A DNA stretch of 64,000 bases from Prochlorococcus sp. AG-418-F16 (GTDB lineage: Bacteria; Cyanobacteriota; Cyanobacteriia; PCC-6307; Cyanobiaceae): the NCBI GenBank assembly GCA_003214235.1, contig QCLW01000002.1, forward strand, positions 21,790 through 85,789, written 5' to 3'. Shown piece after piece: positions 39,729 through 49,869 of the stretch (within the stretch, counting starts at the first letter, position 1; every line of letters begins with the position of its first letter). The translations under genes were made by a program, and so were the position numbers. Under the pieces are notes generated by a model. It was not told the DNA's origin, made no database searches, and saw only the letters and a list, made by a program, of their open reading frames with translations.

Positions 39729-39827
39729 TTATTTTATAAATTGAGAAAATGCTAAAAAAAATACATAAAAAAGAATCAAGATCCCTGGCAAGTACTGAAT
39801 TAAAGATTTTAAATTATTTGTTTTCAT
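39729..39827 (-). CDS. 32-residue one-helix peptide
   Basis: MKTNNLKSLIQYLPGILILF and YVFFLAFSQFIK. It lies between two minus-strand membrane-protein genes. A single helix; unrecognised. Confidence 0.45.
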   Translation of the reverse strand: MKTNNLKSLIQYLPGILILFYVFFLAFSQFIK

Positions 39828-39850
39828 ATTTAGTCTAAAAATAATCTATT

Positions 39851-40087
39851 TTAAGCTTTTTTTTTCCTAATAGGGTATAAACTTTCTAATTTTTTTCTTC
39901 TTTGAACTTTTGCATTAATTCTTTCATCTTTTTCTTTTTTCTTGATCTCATCATTTATCTTATTTTGCCTGTATCCAAACCAAAGTAAAACCCAAATAAT
40001 AGAGGTAATTAAAAGAAGAGCGGTGTATTGGCCAGTCATAGGAAAGCTGGCCTCAGAATATTTAACGTAAGAAAATATTTGACTCAT
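39851..40087 (-). CDS. 78-residue one-helix protein with basic tail
   Basis: SFPMTGQYTALLLITSIIWV forms the helix; the tail (KKKEKDERINAKVQRRKKLE) is highly charged and probably cytosolic. Unrecognised but of good coding character. Confidence 0.6.
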   Translation of the reverse strand: MSQIFSYVKYSEASFPMTGQYTALLLITSIIWVLLWFGYRQNKINDEIKKKEKDERINAKVQRRKKLESLYPIRKKKA

Positions 40088-40259
40088 TTAATTAAAATAG
40101 AGCATAAAAATAACGACTGCGTTGATTTTTTTAAAAAATTCAAGACATTAGTTAATTGAAGCTATTTATTATGGATTTAATTATGTTTTTTATATATTTT
40201 TAATAGTTTTTCGAATAATTTTTCTTGGTATCTCCTTGCTATTATTAGATTAGGAAATA

Positions 40260-41522
40260 TTGCAGTATAAGTTTTTGGAACCTTTTGATTTGGCAGTTGT
40301 AGGAGGAGGTGCTGCTGGTTTCATGACGGCAATAACTGCTGCTGAAAATGGAGTCAAAAGAATAATAATTTTAGAAGGGACTTCAAAACTTATGGAGAAA
40401 ATAAGGATTAGTGGAGGTGGAAGATGTAACGTTACTAATGCAACATGGATTCCAACTGAACTAGTTGAGAATTATCCCAGAGGTGGTATTCAGCTATTAG
40501 AATCATTTAATCGTTTTGCTTCAGGAGATGTATTTGATTGGTTTGAGAAAAAAGGTTTGAAATTAAAAATTGAAGAAGATCTAAGAGTATTCCCGGTGTC
40601 AAATTCTTCTTCAGATGTTATTGATTGCTTGAGAAAAAGTGCTTTATCAAAAAATGTAGAGATATTAACCAAATGTTATGTGAAGGAAATTTTAAAAACT
40701 CCAGATAATATATTTAAGATTTTTAGTCTTAAAGAAGAAACGGTAATTACAAAAAATATTATTCTTTCTACTGGGGGTCACCCCAGCGGGTATAAGTTGG
40801 CTCAAAATCTTGGCCACAGTATTGTTAAACCAGTACCATCACTTTTTACTTTTTCTACAAAAGAACCAAATTTAGATGAATGTAGTGGCGTATCGATAAA
40901 AGGTATCGATATTGAAATTAAATTAAATAACAAGATCTTTCAAAATAGAGGCGATTTACTTATTACTCATTGGGGTTTTAGTGGACCAGCGGTGTTAAAA
41001 CTTTCATCAATTGCAGCAAGGGAACTTTTTAGCCATAAATATAAATTCAATCTAATCATTAAATGGTCAGTTTTAAGTTATGAGGAGTTGAAAGAAAAAA
41101 TTAATTTTTTAAGATTAAATAAAGGTAAGATGAATTTAATAAATAATAGACCGGTTTCATTATTAACAAAAAGATTATGGATTTTTTTATTAAATAAAAT
41201 AGGCATCGATAAAGAGAAAAAGTGGGCTGATTTAATGGCATATGAAAGAGACAAAATGATAAATACTCTTATGCGGGATAAATATTTAATTTCGGGCAAA
41301 GGACCATTTGGAGAAGAATTTGTTACTTCTGGAGGCGTAAAAATTAATGAAGTTAATTTTAAAACTATGGAGAGCTTAATTTGCCCAGGATTATTTTTTG
41401 CTGGAGAAGTTTTAGATGTTGATGGGATTACAGGTGGATTTAATTTTCAACATTGTTGGACAAGTGGATGGATCGCTGGGATGGCAGTCTCAAAGTTAAA
41501 CCATAAAGTAACAAATCAATAA
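40260..41522 (+). CDS. HI0933-type NAD(P)/FAD-dependent oxidoreductase
   Basis: This 420-residue flavoprotein has the FAD-binding GGGAAG (15-20), the family signature SGGGRCNVTN (51-60), and a C-terminal AGEVLDVDGITGGFNFQ. The group includes BaiN-like reductases; the substrate in cyanobacteria is unknown. Cytosolic. It uses TTG 40260, giving YKFLEPFDLAVVGGGAAG near the start. Confidence 0.9.
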   Translation: MQYKFLEPFDLAVVGGGAAGFMTAITAAENGVKRIIILEGTSKLMEKIRISGGGRCNVTNATWIPTELVENYPRGGIQLLESFNRFASGDVFDWFEKKGLKLKIEEDLRVFPVSNSSSDVIDCLRKSALSKNVEILTKCYVKEILKTPDNIFKIFSLKEETVITKNIILSTGGHPSGYKLAQNLGHSIVKPVPSLFTFSTKEPNLDECSGVSIKGIDIEIKLNNKIFQNRGDLLITHWGFSGPAVLKLSSIAARELFSHKYKFNLIIKWSVLSYEELKEKINFLRLNKGKMNLINNRPVSLLTKRLWIFLLNKIGIDKEKKWADLMAYERDKMINTLMRDKYLISGKGPFGEEFVTSGGVKINEVNFKTMESLICPGLFFAGEVLDVDGITGGFNFQHCWTSGWIAGMAVSKLNHKVTNQ

Positions 41523-41610
41523 GTTTATCTTTTTTTTATTAAGTATTAGACGGAAAAAGTTTTTTGAACAAACTTTAATTTTAAAGTTTTAATTATATTG
41601 GTGAAGATTA

Positions 41611-42360
41611 ATGCGGAATCTTGTATCAAAAAAAGAAGAAGAGGAAAGAAGATTAAAAGCTCTAGCAGAATATAGGATTTTGGGAACCAAGCCAGAATCA
41701 TGTTATGACGATATTACAAAAATTGCGTCTACAACTTGTAATGTGCCTATTTCTTTAATGACTTTGGTTGACAAAGATAGACAATGGTTTAAGTCCAAAG
41801 TTGGACTTCAAATATCAGAAACTAGAAGAGATTGGTCTTTTTGTACCCATGCAATAAAAGAAGATAGTCCACTAATTATTCATGATGCTTACCAAGATCA
41901 TAGATTTATAAATAATCCATTGGTAACAGGAGATCCAAAGATTCGTTTCTATGCAGGTTTTCCTCTTAAAAATAGTGATGGTAATAAACTTGGAACTCTT
42001 TGTGTAATTGACAGAAAGCCAGGAAATCTAACTACGCAACAATTTAATATTATGGAATTATTATCCAAGCAAATAGTTTCATTTTTAGAACTTAGAAAAA
42101 AGTCATTAAACTTGCTAGATGCATTGTCTAATTTGCATAAACAGGAAGGTATTTTATCTGTATGTTCATATTGCAGAGAAGTAAAAAATAAAGAGGGCGA
42201 TTGGATGCATTTGGAAAAATATCTCTCAAAAATTAGTGATATTAGATTTAGTCATGGGGTTTGTGATAATTGTATGGAAAAACATTTCCCAGATGTAATA
42301 GAGGTATGGAATAAAAAGGATTTTTTTGTTGATGGGCAAAAAAGGTATTTAGATTCTTAG
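41611..42360 (+). CDS. GAF-domain protein with C-terminal Cys cluster
   Basis: This 249-residue protein has one GAF domain (about residues 20-165), with LMTLVDKDRQWFKSKVGL, FCTHAI and GFPLKNSDGNKLGTLCVIDR. The C-terminal part carries CSYCREVKNKEGDW and CDNCMEKHFP, the four-Cys pattern often seen after GAF or PAS domains in response-type proteins. No kinase or cyclase domain is attached, so it is probably a ligand- or redox-sensing adaptor. Confidence 0.8.
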   Translation: MRNLVSKKEEEERRLKALAEYRILGTKPESCYDDITKIASTTCNVPISLMTLVDKDRQWFKSKVGLQISETRRDWSFCTHAIKEDSPLIIHDAYQDHRFINNPLVTGDPKIRFYAGFPLKNSDGNKLGTLCVIDRKPGNLTTQQFNIMELLSKQIVSFLELRKKSLNLLDALSNLHKQEGILSVCSYCREVKNKEGDWMHLEKYLSKISDIRFSHGVCDNCMEKHFPDVIEVWNKKDFFVDGQKRYLDS

Positions 42361-42447
42361 ATTAAATACTTTGCTTTTAAGTTGTTAATCTCTTTATAAA
42401 CAAATTCTTCATTTGGTGGTTAGTATTGTATAAATTTTGACTAAAAA

Positions 42448-42933
42448 ATGTTATTAGGAACTTTATTTACAGGGGAAATCGCTAAAAGTGCATTGGTGGC
42501 ATATGTTCATTATTTAGGTATTATTTTGTGTTTCGGATCTCTATTGTTTGAAAGATTAACTCTCAAAGTTGATCTTAATAGAAATGAGACAATCTCAATG
42601 ATTATTGCAGATGTAGTTTATGGTTTGGCAGGAGTTGCAATATTGGTTACTGGTATTTTGCGTGTTAAGTATTTTGGTCAAGGAGGTGATTTTTATACAG
42701 ACAACCCTGTTTTTTGGATAAAGGTCTCTCTTTATATTTTGGTCGGACTTCTTTCTTTGTACCCAACAACGACCTATATCTTATGGGCAATTCCACTAAG
42801 TAAGAATAAATTACCTGAAATTTCAGAGACCCTTGTTAAGAGGTTTAGAATTATCATTACTACAGAATTAGTGGGCTTTGCCACCATACCATTATTCGCA
42901 ACTCTTATGGCTAGAGGTGTAGGTTTAGGTTGA
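42448..42933 (+). CDS. DUF2214 family membrane protein
   Basis: This 161-residue protein has four membrane helices. Near the start, ALVAYVHYLGIILCFGSLLF and then ILRVKYFGQGGDFYTDNPVF and FWIKVSLYILVGLLSLYPTT match DUF2214. Function unknown. Its TGA overlaps the TTG start of the next gene. Confidence 0.8.
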   Translation: MLLGTLFTGEIAKSALVAYVHYLGIILCFGSLLFERLTLKVDLNRNETISMIIADVVYGLAGVAILVTGILRVKYFGQGGDFYTDNPVFWIKVSLYILVGLLSLYPTTTYILWAIPLSKNKLPEISETLVKRFRIIITTELVGFATIPLFATLMARGVGLG

Positions 42934-43466
42934 AAAATTTTTTGCTTGATAGAAATTGTCTAATAAGCGCGAATAAATTATATAGATGGAGTTTAAGTTA
43001 TGAGATTTCTAAATCTACAAAAGAGATAATTTTTATTGGTTTAAACCCTTCATTATCAGATTCAGTTTTCTTAGATAATACAACAAAAAAGATAATCAAA
43101 ATTTCGAAAAAAAATGATTATGGGAGAGTGAAACTAATCAATCTATTTGCTCTTATTTCAAGTAATCCAGAAAAACTTTTTAATCACAAAAACCCTATTG
43201 GTTATCTAAACAATAATCATATTTATAAAAACTTAAAACACTGGTCTGAAAATAAAAATTGTGATTTATGGTTAGGTTGGGGTAACAAAGGGAAATTTCT
43301 AAATAGAAATAAAAAAATATCAAAAAAAATAATGCAATATAATTTAATTAGGAAAAATAATTTTGATAAACCTCTTGGACCGCTTCTTATTAAGAAAACA
43401 ATCAAAGATAATCCAATACATCCTCTATACTGTTCCGATAATTCCATCCTTCAATCTTATTTCTAG
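42930..43466 (+). CDS. DUF1643 family protein
   Basis: This 178-residue protein has the family opening YEISKSTKEIIFIGLNPS, followed by KLINLFALISSNPE and WLGWGNKG. DUF1643 proteins are small and soluble with no assigned reaction. TTG start overlapping the upstream stop (TTGA), hence coupled. Confidence 0.75.
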   Translation: MKNFLLDRNCLISANKLYRWSLSYEISKSTKEIIFIGLNPSLSDSVFLDNTTKKIIKISKKNDYGRVKLINLFALISSNPEKLFNHKNPIGYLNNNHIYKNLKHWSENKNCDLWLGWGNKGKFLNRNKKISKKIMQYNLIRKNNFDKPLGPLLIKKTIKDNPIHPLYCSDNSILQSYF

Positions 43467-43548
43467 GTAACAAGGCTGCAATGCAATCTATTATTTTAGC
43501 TATTCCATTAAATATGTGTTAACTTCTAGTTGATAATTCAAACTGTAT

Positions 43549-43680
43549 ATGAAAGTTTCAAAGCAAATAAATAAACTAAAAAACTTAAATGTTGAGGCAG
43601 AAAAATGTTCTACAAGAGAAGAAGCAAAAAAAATAATCTATAAAGCAAATAAAGCACAAAGTAAAATTACCAATAAATAA
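43549..43680 (+). CDS. 43-residue basic helical protein
   Basis: MKVSKQINKLKNLNVEAEK continues to STREEAKKIIYKANKAQSK. It is the intact relative of the broken copy at 16247-16381. The Lys-rich helix may bind nucleic acid or a partner protein; unrecognised. Confidence 0.5.
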   Translation: MKVSKQINKLKNLNVEAEKCSTREEAKKIIYKANKAQSKITNK

Positions 43681-43764
43681 AATTACTTATACTTATTGGT
43701 AATTGATGATCCCCAAAAATATATTTATCTAACTAATAATCTAAATATTTATTTCTAAGCATTT

Positions 43765-44496
43765 GTGTCTTTGAAAATTATTAAAATAAGGAAATCTCAA
43801 GATAGATTTAGCACAAGTAGAGAATGGCTAAGTTCGAAACATTCATTTTCTTTCGCAGAGCATAGAGATCCAAAATGGGATAATTTTGGGAATATTAGAG
43901 TTATAAACGAAGATATTATTTCTCCTAATTCGGGCTTTAATACACATTCTCATTCAAATATGGAAATAATTACTGTCGTAACAAAAGGAGCCATAAGCCA
44001 TAGAGACTCGTTAAACAACTTTGGAAAGATTCATGAAGATGAAGTGCAAGTTATGTCTGCAGGAACTGGGATCTCGCATAGCGAGAAGAACGAAGAAAAT
44101 GAGACCTGCAAGTTGTTTCAGATCTGGATATTCCCTCAAAAAGAAAATATCAAACCTCACTATGACCAAATATCATTAAAAGAAAAGTTGTGGGATAATC
44201 TTATTTTTAATTACAAAAGCGATCAAAATAATAAACTCTTTGTAAATCAAGATATCTCTTTATGGCGTTGTAAATATAAACCTATTAAAGAAAAAAGATT
44301 ACCATTAAAAATCGATAAATATAATTGGATACAAATAATAGAGGGGAAACTTTTATTAAAAAGTAAAGACAATAATTCAAATATATGCCTCTCTTCTGGA
44401 GATGGCTTGGGATTTGAAGTTATTAATTATGATGATATTTCTATAGATACTGAAAAAGAACTAGATTTTCTTTTGTTTTCAATGCCTTCCTTATAG
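43765..44496 (+). CDS. pirin family protein (YhhW-like)
   Basis: This 243-residue bicupin-fold protein has SFAEHRDPKWDNFGNIRVIN, HSHSNMEIITVVTKGAISH and AGTGISHSEKNE, with the metal ligands near the HSHSNME site and GTGISHSE. Some relatives oxidise quercetin; function here unknown. Cytosolic. Confidence 0.85.
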   Translation: MSLKIIKIRKSQDRFSTSREWLSSKHSFSFAEHRDPKWDNFGNIRVINEDIISPNSGFNTHSHSNMEIITVVTKGAISHRDSLNNFGKIHEDEVQVMSAGTGISHSEKNEENETCKLFQIWIFPQKENIKPHYDQISLKEKLWDNLIFNYKSDQNNKLFVNQDISLWRCKYKPIKEKRLPLKIDKYNWIQIIEGKLLLKSKDNNSNICLSSGDGLGFEVINYDDISIDTEKELDFLLFSMPSL

Positions 44497-44504
44497 CTTA
44501 TCTA

Positions 44505-44819
44505 TTACTCATCAAATTCTTTATTAAATGCATTTAAGGCTTGCAAAGCCATGTTAAGGTGAACTTCCATAGCACCAAGAGCAATTAAAGAATTTGGTGA
44601 TTTATCTTTTAGTAAATTCTGTTTTCTTTTGGATAACTCGTTAATTAATTTCTTAGTTGAGGCTTCCCAATTGTTTATTAACTCGTCAAATTCCCTTTTT
44701 TCGGGGCTTCCTGTTTCTGTTAATTCATCAGAAAAATGAGAATCTTTTTGTGCCTTCAGCATTAAATAACTTAATTTTTTATGACTTATTGCTTGAGGTA
44801 AATTGTTAGATTCACTCAT
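44505..44819 (-). CDS. hypothetical acidic helical protein
   Basis: This 104-residue product is soluble and helical, with DELINNWEASTKKLINEL and GAMEVHLNMALQALNAFN. No known motif. Convergent with the pirin gene, nine bases apart. Confidence 0.5.
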   Translation of the reverse strand: MSESNNLPQAISHKKLSYLMLKAQKDSHFSDELTETGSPEKREFDELINNWEASTKKLINELSKRKQNLLKDKSPNSLIALGAMEVHLNMALQALNAFNKEFDE

Positions 44820-44935
44820 TGTTAATAATAAATTTATAGTCGAAATCTAACTAATTAAGTGAATATTTGCTAGGGGGGAGACGGTTGTGATGACCGACCT
44901 GATAATTACTCAATGATCTTTAAATAAAAACTGAA

Positions 44936-46342
44936 TTAATTAACCTTTAATTTTTCACTTATTAGTTTCTTGAAATATTCTCCTCGCTCTTCATAATTTT
45001 TAAATTGATCAAAACTTGAGCATGAAGGTGAGAATAATAATGTACCAACTTTGTTATTTTGTAAATAATGAAAAACAAAATTTAAAAGCTCCTTGAGTTC
45101 TGAAAAATCAAAAATATCTTTTTTAAATCCTTCATTAATAAGGGCCATCTTTAGGACTTTTGCGCTTTCTCCAAAAAGAAAAACACATTTAACTTTTTGC
45201 TTTATAACTTGTACCCACTCACTGTATTCATTGCCTTTTAATCTGCCTCCAGAAATTATTATTATTTGACCTTCAATTGAATTTATTCCTGCAATAGATG
45301 AATCAAAATTCGTAGCTTTACTATCATTAATTATTTCCAGATCATTATTTTTGTAAATTGTTTCCATCCTATGCGTTAATTGTTTGTAATTAGATAAAGT
45401 ATCTTTAATCTTCTCTCCAGATAAACCAACTTTTCTTGCTGCTGCTATTACTAATAGAAGATTTTGAAGATTATGCATTCCTTTTAAAGAAAAATGTTCA
45501 AGTTTGAATAGTCTCTTTCCTCTCTCAATAATGAATGCCTGATCATCTATCCAATAATCGCATTGAATGAAATTTGATTTATCTAAACTAGTTGTTATCC
45601 AAACCCCTTTTGATAGTGAACTATAGTGATTTCTTAGATTTTTATCGTCATAATTATAAATTTTAAAATTTGATTTTTCTAACAAGCTTTTTTTTATGTT
45701 GAAATAGTTTTCAAGTGTTTTATGTCTTTCAAGATGATCTTCTGTGAAGGTTGTCCAGATTCCAATATTAGGTTTTACTTCTGGAGATATTTCTATTTGA
45801 TAACTGCTTAATTCAGCTACAACCCAGTCAATTTTTTCATGTTTTTTGGAGCAAGCATATTGACATAAAGGTGTACCAATATTTCCAGCAAAAGGAGCAT
45901 ATAATTCATTCTCGCAGAGTATATGACTTAATAAATGAGTAACAGTAGTCTTGCCATTAGTACCAGTAATGCCTATCCAATTTGTGTCTTTTAAAATTTC
46001 CCATGCAACATTAATTTCTCCAATTACTTTTATTCCTTTTTTTTTTAATTTTAAAATAGTTTCATGGTCATAAGGTATTGATGGACTTACAACAACAGAC
46101 TCAAGCTCTTTTACAAAGGGATTAATTTCTTTAAATACAAATTCTTTATTCAGAGAAACTAAAATATTAAGTTCCTCCAATTCTTTTTTTGTCTCTAAGA
46201 ATTCTTTCCCATCTTTACTTTCCCAAATAATTACTCTCTTACCGATGCTTCTCAAATACTTGGCAGCCCAAAATCCAGATTTACCTAATCCAATTACAAG
46301 ATTAATATTTTTTCTTTTTCTTAAATGATTATTATCTATCAT
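44936..46342 (-). CDS. murD: UDP-N-acetylmuramoylalanine--D-glutamate ligase
   Basis: This 468-residue cytosolic enzyme adds D-Glu to UDP-MurNAc-L-Ala in peptidoglycan synthesis. It shows [17 protein letters not shown] at the N-terminal substrate domain, [15 protein letters not shown] (P-loop), [10 protein letters not shown] and NDSKATN with SGG in the C-terminal domain, all typical of MurD rather than MurC/E/F. Length normal. Confidence 0.95.
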   Translation of the reverse strand: MIDNNHLRKRKNINLVIGLGKSGFWAAKYLRSIGKRVIIWESKDGKEFLETKKELEELNILVSLNKEFVFKEINPFVKELESVVVSPSIPYDHETILKLKKKGIKVIGEINVAWEILKDTNWIGITGTNGKTTVTHLLSHILCENELYAPFAGNIGTPLCQYACSKKHEKIDWVVAELSSYQIEISPEVKPNIGIWTTFTEDHLERHKTLENYFNIKKSLLEKSNFKIYNYDDKNLRNHYSSLSKGVWITTSLDKSNFIQCDYWIDDQAFIIERGKRLFKLEHFSLKGMHNLQNLLLVIAAARKVGLSGEKIKDTLSNYKQLTHRMETIYKNNDLEIINDSKATNFDSSIAGINSIEGQIIIISGGRLKGNEYSEWVQVIKQKVKCVFLFGESAKVLKMALINEGFKKDIFDFSELKELLNFVFHYLQNNKVGTLLFSPSCSSFDQFKNYEERGEYFKKLISEKLKVN

Positions 46343-46442
46343 TAAATTTATAATTGCATTTATATTAAATGTGTTTGAGGGTTAATTCAATCATGAGATC
46401 ACTCTTTAGTATTTGTAGAATTCGCCAAATAAAAGTTAATTA

Positions 46443-46709
46443 ATGGAAGATAATACTGCAAAATATTGGTTCTCTTGGTTTTATGAAAAGTGGGAGAAAA
46501 ATGCTCCAGGTGAACTAATAGAAGAGGGTTTAACCCCATCTCAGATTGCTGAACGCTTTGTTAATGAAAACCATGATAGTTTTATTCAATTATCAAAAAA
46601 AATTGATGAAAAAAATTATGATTCCTTAACAGAATTTATGAAACTCTCAGAGAGTGAGTTACATATCTTGAAGTATTTTCTAAAGCTAGTAAAAATGAGG
46701 AATTTATAA
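46443..46709 (+). CDS. hypothetical protein, paralogue of 35449-35766
   Basis: This 88-residue acidic protein shares W-x-x-W, P-x-x-x-A-E-R-F, and EFMKLSESELHILKYF with the 105-residue product at 35449. Stop codons of this gene and the convergent SDR gene overlap by six bases. Confidence 0.6.
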   Translation: MEDNTAKYWFSWFYEKWEKNAPGELIEEGLTPSQIAERFVNENHDSFIQLSKKIDEKNYDSLTEFMKLSESELHILKYFLKLVKMRNL

Positions 46710-47633
46710 GAAATTATTCAGTATTTCAAGGCTTTTTTCCCATAAATTTTTTCTTTCTTTTTTATTTCTGGCAAAAGGAGAAGTAGGAGATAGTTTTGGA
46801 TAGCCTCTGAAATTAAATTTAGGACCATAATGATCACCCCCTCTTGCATCTGGAGAGGCAGCTGCAAAAAGTTGAGGTAAAGCGCCCATCTCAGCGGATT
46901 GAAAAATAGGGCTAAATAATTCCATGGAGAAGGTTTCTATTGGACTAGGTTTAGGTTTTTGAGCAGTAAAAAGATTTGTTTTTGCTATTCCTGGGTGAGC
47001 GGCTAAAGAAAGTATATTTTTGTGCTTTAAGTTCTCATTTAGTTCCAAAGCGAACATTACATTTGCCAATTTGCTATTGGAGTAAGATTCCCATTTGTTG
47101 TAATAGTTCTCTGCTCTAAGATTTTTCCAGCCAACTTTACCAAAAAATTGTGCACCAGAAGTAACTGTTACTATTCTCGATTCCTCTTTTTTTTCAATAA
47201 TTGGAAGAAGCTTTAGGGTCAAAAGCATATGAGCTAAATGATTAACTGCAAATTGTATTTCATATCCCTGGGCACTAAGTGTTTTAGGCGGGTGCATTAT
47301 GCCTGCATTATTGATTAGTAAATCCAGATTTTCAAAATCATCAAAAATTTTGGGTTGAACTTCAACAACATTATTTAAATCTGATAAATCTAATTCAAGT
47401 GGAGAAAATATTCCTCCAGGATTTGAAGATCTAAGCCTTTTAATAGATTGATTAGCTTTTTCAAGCGATCTACATGCAACGATTACATGGGCATTTTTTT
47501 CCGCTAAGGCTTTTGCCGTGTAATATCCAAGTCCACTATTTGCGCCAGTAATAAGTACAGTTTTTCCATTAAGATCAGGAATATCAGATGTTTCCCAATT
47601 AGAAAACTCAGATCTAGAAATAGTGGCAGTCAT
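46704..47633 (-). CDS. short-chain dehydrogenase/reductase
   Basis: This 309-residue SDR has the nucleotide motif TGANSGLGYYTA, NNAG, and a catalytic Tyr-Lys in YSNSKLANVMF with the upstream Ser in VTSGA. The overall look is of the retinol-dehydrogenase / light-dependent protochlorophyllide-reductase-like group, but it lacks features that would prove POR function. NADP(H) preference likely; substrate unknown. Confidence 0.85.
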   Translation of the reverse strand: MTATISRSEFSNWETSDIPDLNGKTVLITGANSGLGYYTAKALAEKNAHVIVACRSLEKANQSIKRLRSSNPGGIFSPLELDLSDLNNVVEVQPKIFDDFENLDLLINNAGIMHPPKTLSAQGYEIQFAVNHLAHMLLTLKLLPIIEKKEESRIVTVTSGAQFFGKVGWKNLRAENYYNKWESYSNSKLANVMFALELNENLKHKNILSLAAHPGIAKTNLFTAQKPKPSPIETFSMELFSPIFQSAEMGALPQLFAAASPDARGGDHYGPKFNFRGYPKLSPTSPFARNKKERKNLWEKSLEILNNFL

Positions 47634-47785
47634 TTAGTAATCCTGCAAATTGTTTTGAGATTTAATTAAAACTTATTTATTTGATTACTGTAAATAATTG
47701 AATTCAGTATCGTGAGCTAAATTTAACCTCTGATTTTTGAAATTTCTTTCAATCAACAAAAAATATTTTTATAGTTATCAAAAAA

Positions 47786-48940
47786 ATGTCATTTTTATTA
47801 GAAGCACAAAATGTTTGGGACAATTTTGTAAAATACAAAATTAATGATTATGCAAAGTTAAGAAATTTCGATTTTGGGCCAAATAATGAAGGTTCAGTTT
47901 CAAAATTATCACCATTTATCACTCACAGAATATTATTGGAATATGACCTGATAAATGATACTAAAAGTAAATACAAAGTCAAAAATCCAAATAAGTTTAT
48001 CGAAGAAATATTTTGGAGGGTTTACTGGAAAGGGTGGATGGAAAATAGACCGCAAGTTTGGCAAAATTTTATTTCAGAAAAAATTTTTGATTTTGATCAT
48101 GAGCTATATGAAAGTGCAATTAATGGGAATACAGAATTAGATTTTTTCAACTCCTGGGTCCTTGAATTAAAGCAGCATAACTATTTGCATAACCATACAA
48201 GAATGTGGTTTGCGAGTACTTGGATATTTAATTTAGGCCTTCCATGGCAATTGGGAGCAAAGTTTTTCTTTAAATATCTCTTTGATGGTGATGCTGCTTC
48301 TAATCTTCTTAGTTGGAGATGGGTCGGAGGATTACAAACTAAAGGAAAGCAATATCTTTTTTCATCTTCAAACCTCAGAAAATTTTCAAATAATAGATTT
48401 AATGTAGAAAAAATAAATAACAAACAAATTTTTCTTGAGGAATCGAATCAATTTCCCTTAGAAGACGAGATTTATAAAAATACTATGGATCCGAAATCAG
48501 ATAATTTGATTTTGTTTGAAAATGATCTGCACGTTGCAACTTTTAAAAAGTTACTTTCAAGCTATAAAAAGGTTTACATTATTCTTTTAAAAAATGAACA
48601 AAGACAAATTAAATTGTCTGAATCTGTTTTGAAATTCAAACAAGAAATGGTATCTGAATTTGCAGAGAATTTTAATAACGTTGAACAGATTGATTCGCAT
48701 TCACTAGAAGATAAATTTAAAAATATTAATCAAATAGACATAATTTATCCTGGAGTTGGAGAAAATTATGACTTTATAATTAAGTTTAAAACTTTAAACA
48801 ACAAACATATATTTAATCTCGTGAGGGATGAAGATTTATTCGCGTGGAAGTTCGCAAAAAAAGGCTTTTTTAAATTCAAAGAAAACATTCCCAAAATTAA
48901 TCAAAAATTATTCGAAAATTATTCAAAAAATAATTCATAA
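47786..48940 (+). CDS. photolyase/cryptochrome-type FAD protein, apparently domain-swapped
   Basis: Residues 1 to about 230 match the FAD-binding helical domain of photolyases: FWRVYWKGWMENRPQVW, LHNHTRMWFASTWIFNLG, FDGDAASNLLSWRWVGG and QYLFSSSNLRKFSNNRF. Normally an alpha/beta antenna domain precedes this. Here it is absent, but the C-terminal 130 residues begin NLILFENDLHVATFKKLL with an alternating fold resembling that domain. The order may thus be reversed. Light-driven repair or photoreception is possible; not proven. 384 residues. Confidence 0.7.
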   Translation: MSFLLEAQNVWDNFVKYKINDYAKLRNFDFGPNNEGSVSKLSPFITHRILLEYDLINDTKSKYKVKNPNKFIEEIFWRVYWKGWMENRPQVWQNFISEKIFDFDHELYESAINGNTELDFFNSWVLELKQHNYLHNHTRMWFASTWIFNLGLPWQLGAKFFFKYLFDGDAASNLLSWRWVGGLQTKGKQYLFSSSNLRKFSNNRFNVEKINNKQIFLEESNQFPLEDEIYKNTMDPKSDNLILFENDLHVATFKKLLSSYKKVYIILLKNEQRQIKLSESVLKFKQEMVSEFAENFNNVEQIDSHSLEDKFKNINQIDIIYPGVGENYDFIIKFKTLNNKHIFNLVRDEDLFAWKFAKKGFFKFKENIPKINQKLFENYSKNNS

Positions 48941-49074
48941 CATAATAAAGCCCTTAATATGAAAAATAACTCTTAGATAGTTGAGTATAAATACTTAATT
49001 AGGTACTACTTTTGAGGTTTAATCCACGATGGAATCTGTGACTAGTTATTTTTACTTAAGGATAAATTTTTACA

Positions 49075-49629
49075 GTGCTTTCAACAATTCTTACTAAATC
49101 ATTTAGCAAAGATACAGCTTTATTAATTCTTAGAGTTATTACTGGTACAGTTCTCATTCACCACGGTTATGAGAAATTAGCGAATATAGAGAATTTTGCT
49201 GATGCCTTTGTTAGGCCATTACATCTGCCATTCCCAATATTTTTGTCATACTTGGCAGCATTCTCAGAGATAGGTGGAAGTTGGTTGTTAATTATCGGTT
49301 TAGCTACAAGATTTGGAGCTTTGGCTATTGTTGGAACAATATCTGTAGCTATATATCACGCTCTTGTTACTTCAGGTTTTAATATTTATCTTTTAGAGCT
49401 CTTACTTCTATATTTTGCTTCAGCAAGTTCAATTGCCTTGACAGGTCCTGGAAATTTCTCTTTAGATGAAGTTATTATCAGAATCCTTAAGTCAGAAGAT
49501 ACAGAAGAAAACATATCTTCTACAAAGGTAAAATCCTTCGTTAAGGAATCTGCAATAAAAGAAGGAAAGAATAAAGGAGGTTTGATCAAATTTCTTCAAG
49601 CAAATATCCTTTCAGATATTTCAAACTAA
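49075..49629 (+). CDS. DoxX family membrane protein
   Basis: This 184-residue protein has four membrane helices and the DoxX motifs VITGTVLIHHGYEKLANI, AFSEIGGSWLLIIGLATRFG and LLLLYFASASSIALTGPGNF. The C-terminal tail of 45 residues is charged. GTG start. Its 3' end overlaps the convergent 57-residue gene by nine bases. A broken DoxX gene is at 22634-23014. Confidence 0.8.
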   Translation: MLSTILTKSFSKDTALLILRVITGTVLIHHGYEKLANIENFADAFVRPLHLPFPIFLSYLAAFSEIGGSWLLIIGLATRFGALAIVGTISVAIYHALVTSGFNIYLLELLLLYFASASSIALTGPGNFSLDEVIIRILKSEDTEENISSTKVKSFVKESAIKEGKNKGGLIKFLQANILSDISN

Positions 49630-49794
49630 CTTTTTAGGATAAAGACTTTTAATTGACTCTACTCTTTTAAGATGAGAGTTCCTCTTCTCTAGTTTTATCT
49701 TAATTGTTGCTTCAGAAAGACTTATAAAAAGACCTATAGCAGTTACCCAAGATAAAAAGATAAAAGGGTTTTCTGGAATTTCTGAGAAATTCAT
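49621..49794 (-). CDS. 57-residue one-helix protein
   Basis: NPFIFLSWVTAIGLFISLSE is followed by a charged, basic tail (KIKLEKRNSHLKRVESIK). Single helix; unrecognised. Overlaps the end of the DoxX gene. Confidence 0.5.
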   Translation of the reverse strand: MNFSEIPENPFIFLSWVTAIGLFISLSEATIKIKLEKRNSHLKRVESIKSLYPKKLV

Positions 49795-49869
49795 ATATAA
49801 AGATACTTCTTTTTTAAAACTGACCGATCAATATATCTTTTTCAATATAACTATACAATTTAGAAATAT

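Noticed and set aside
44868..44905. GGGGGGAG and CGGT/ACCG element between murD and the upstream minus gene
   Set aside because: Only a four-base stem and no T-run; not enough to call an RNA or terminator.
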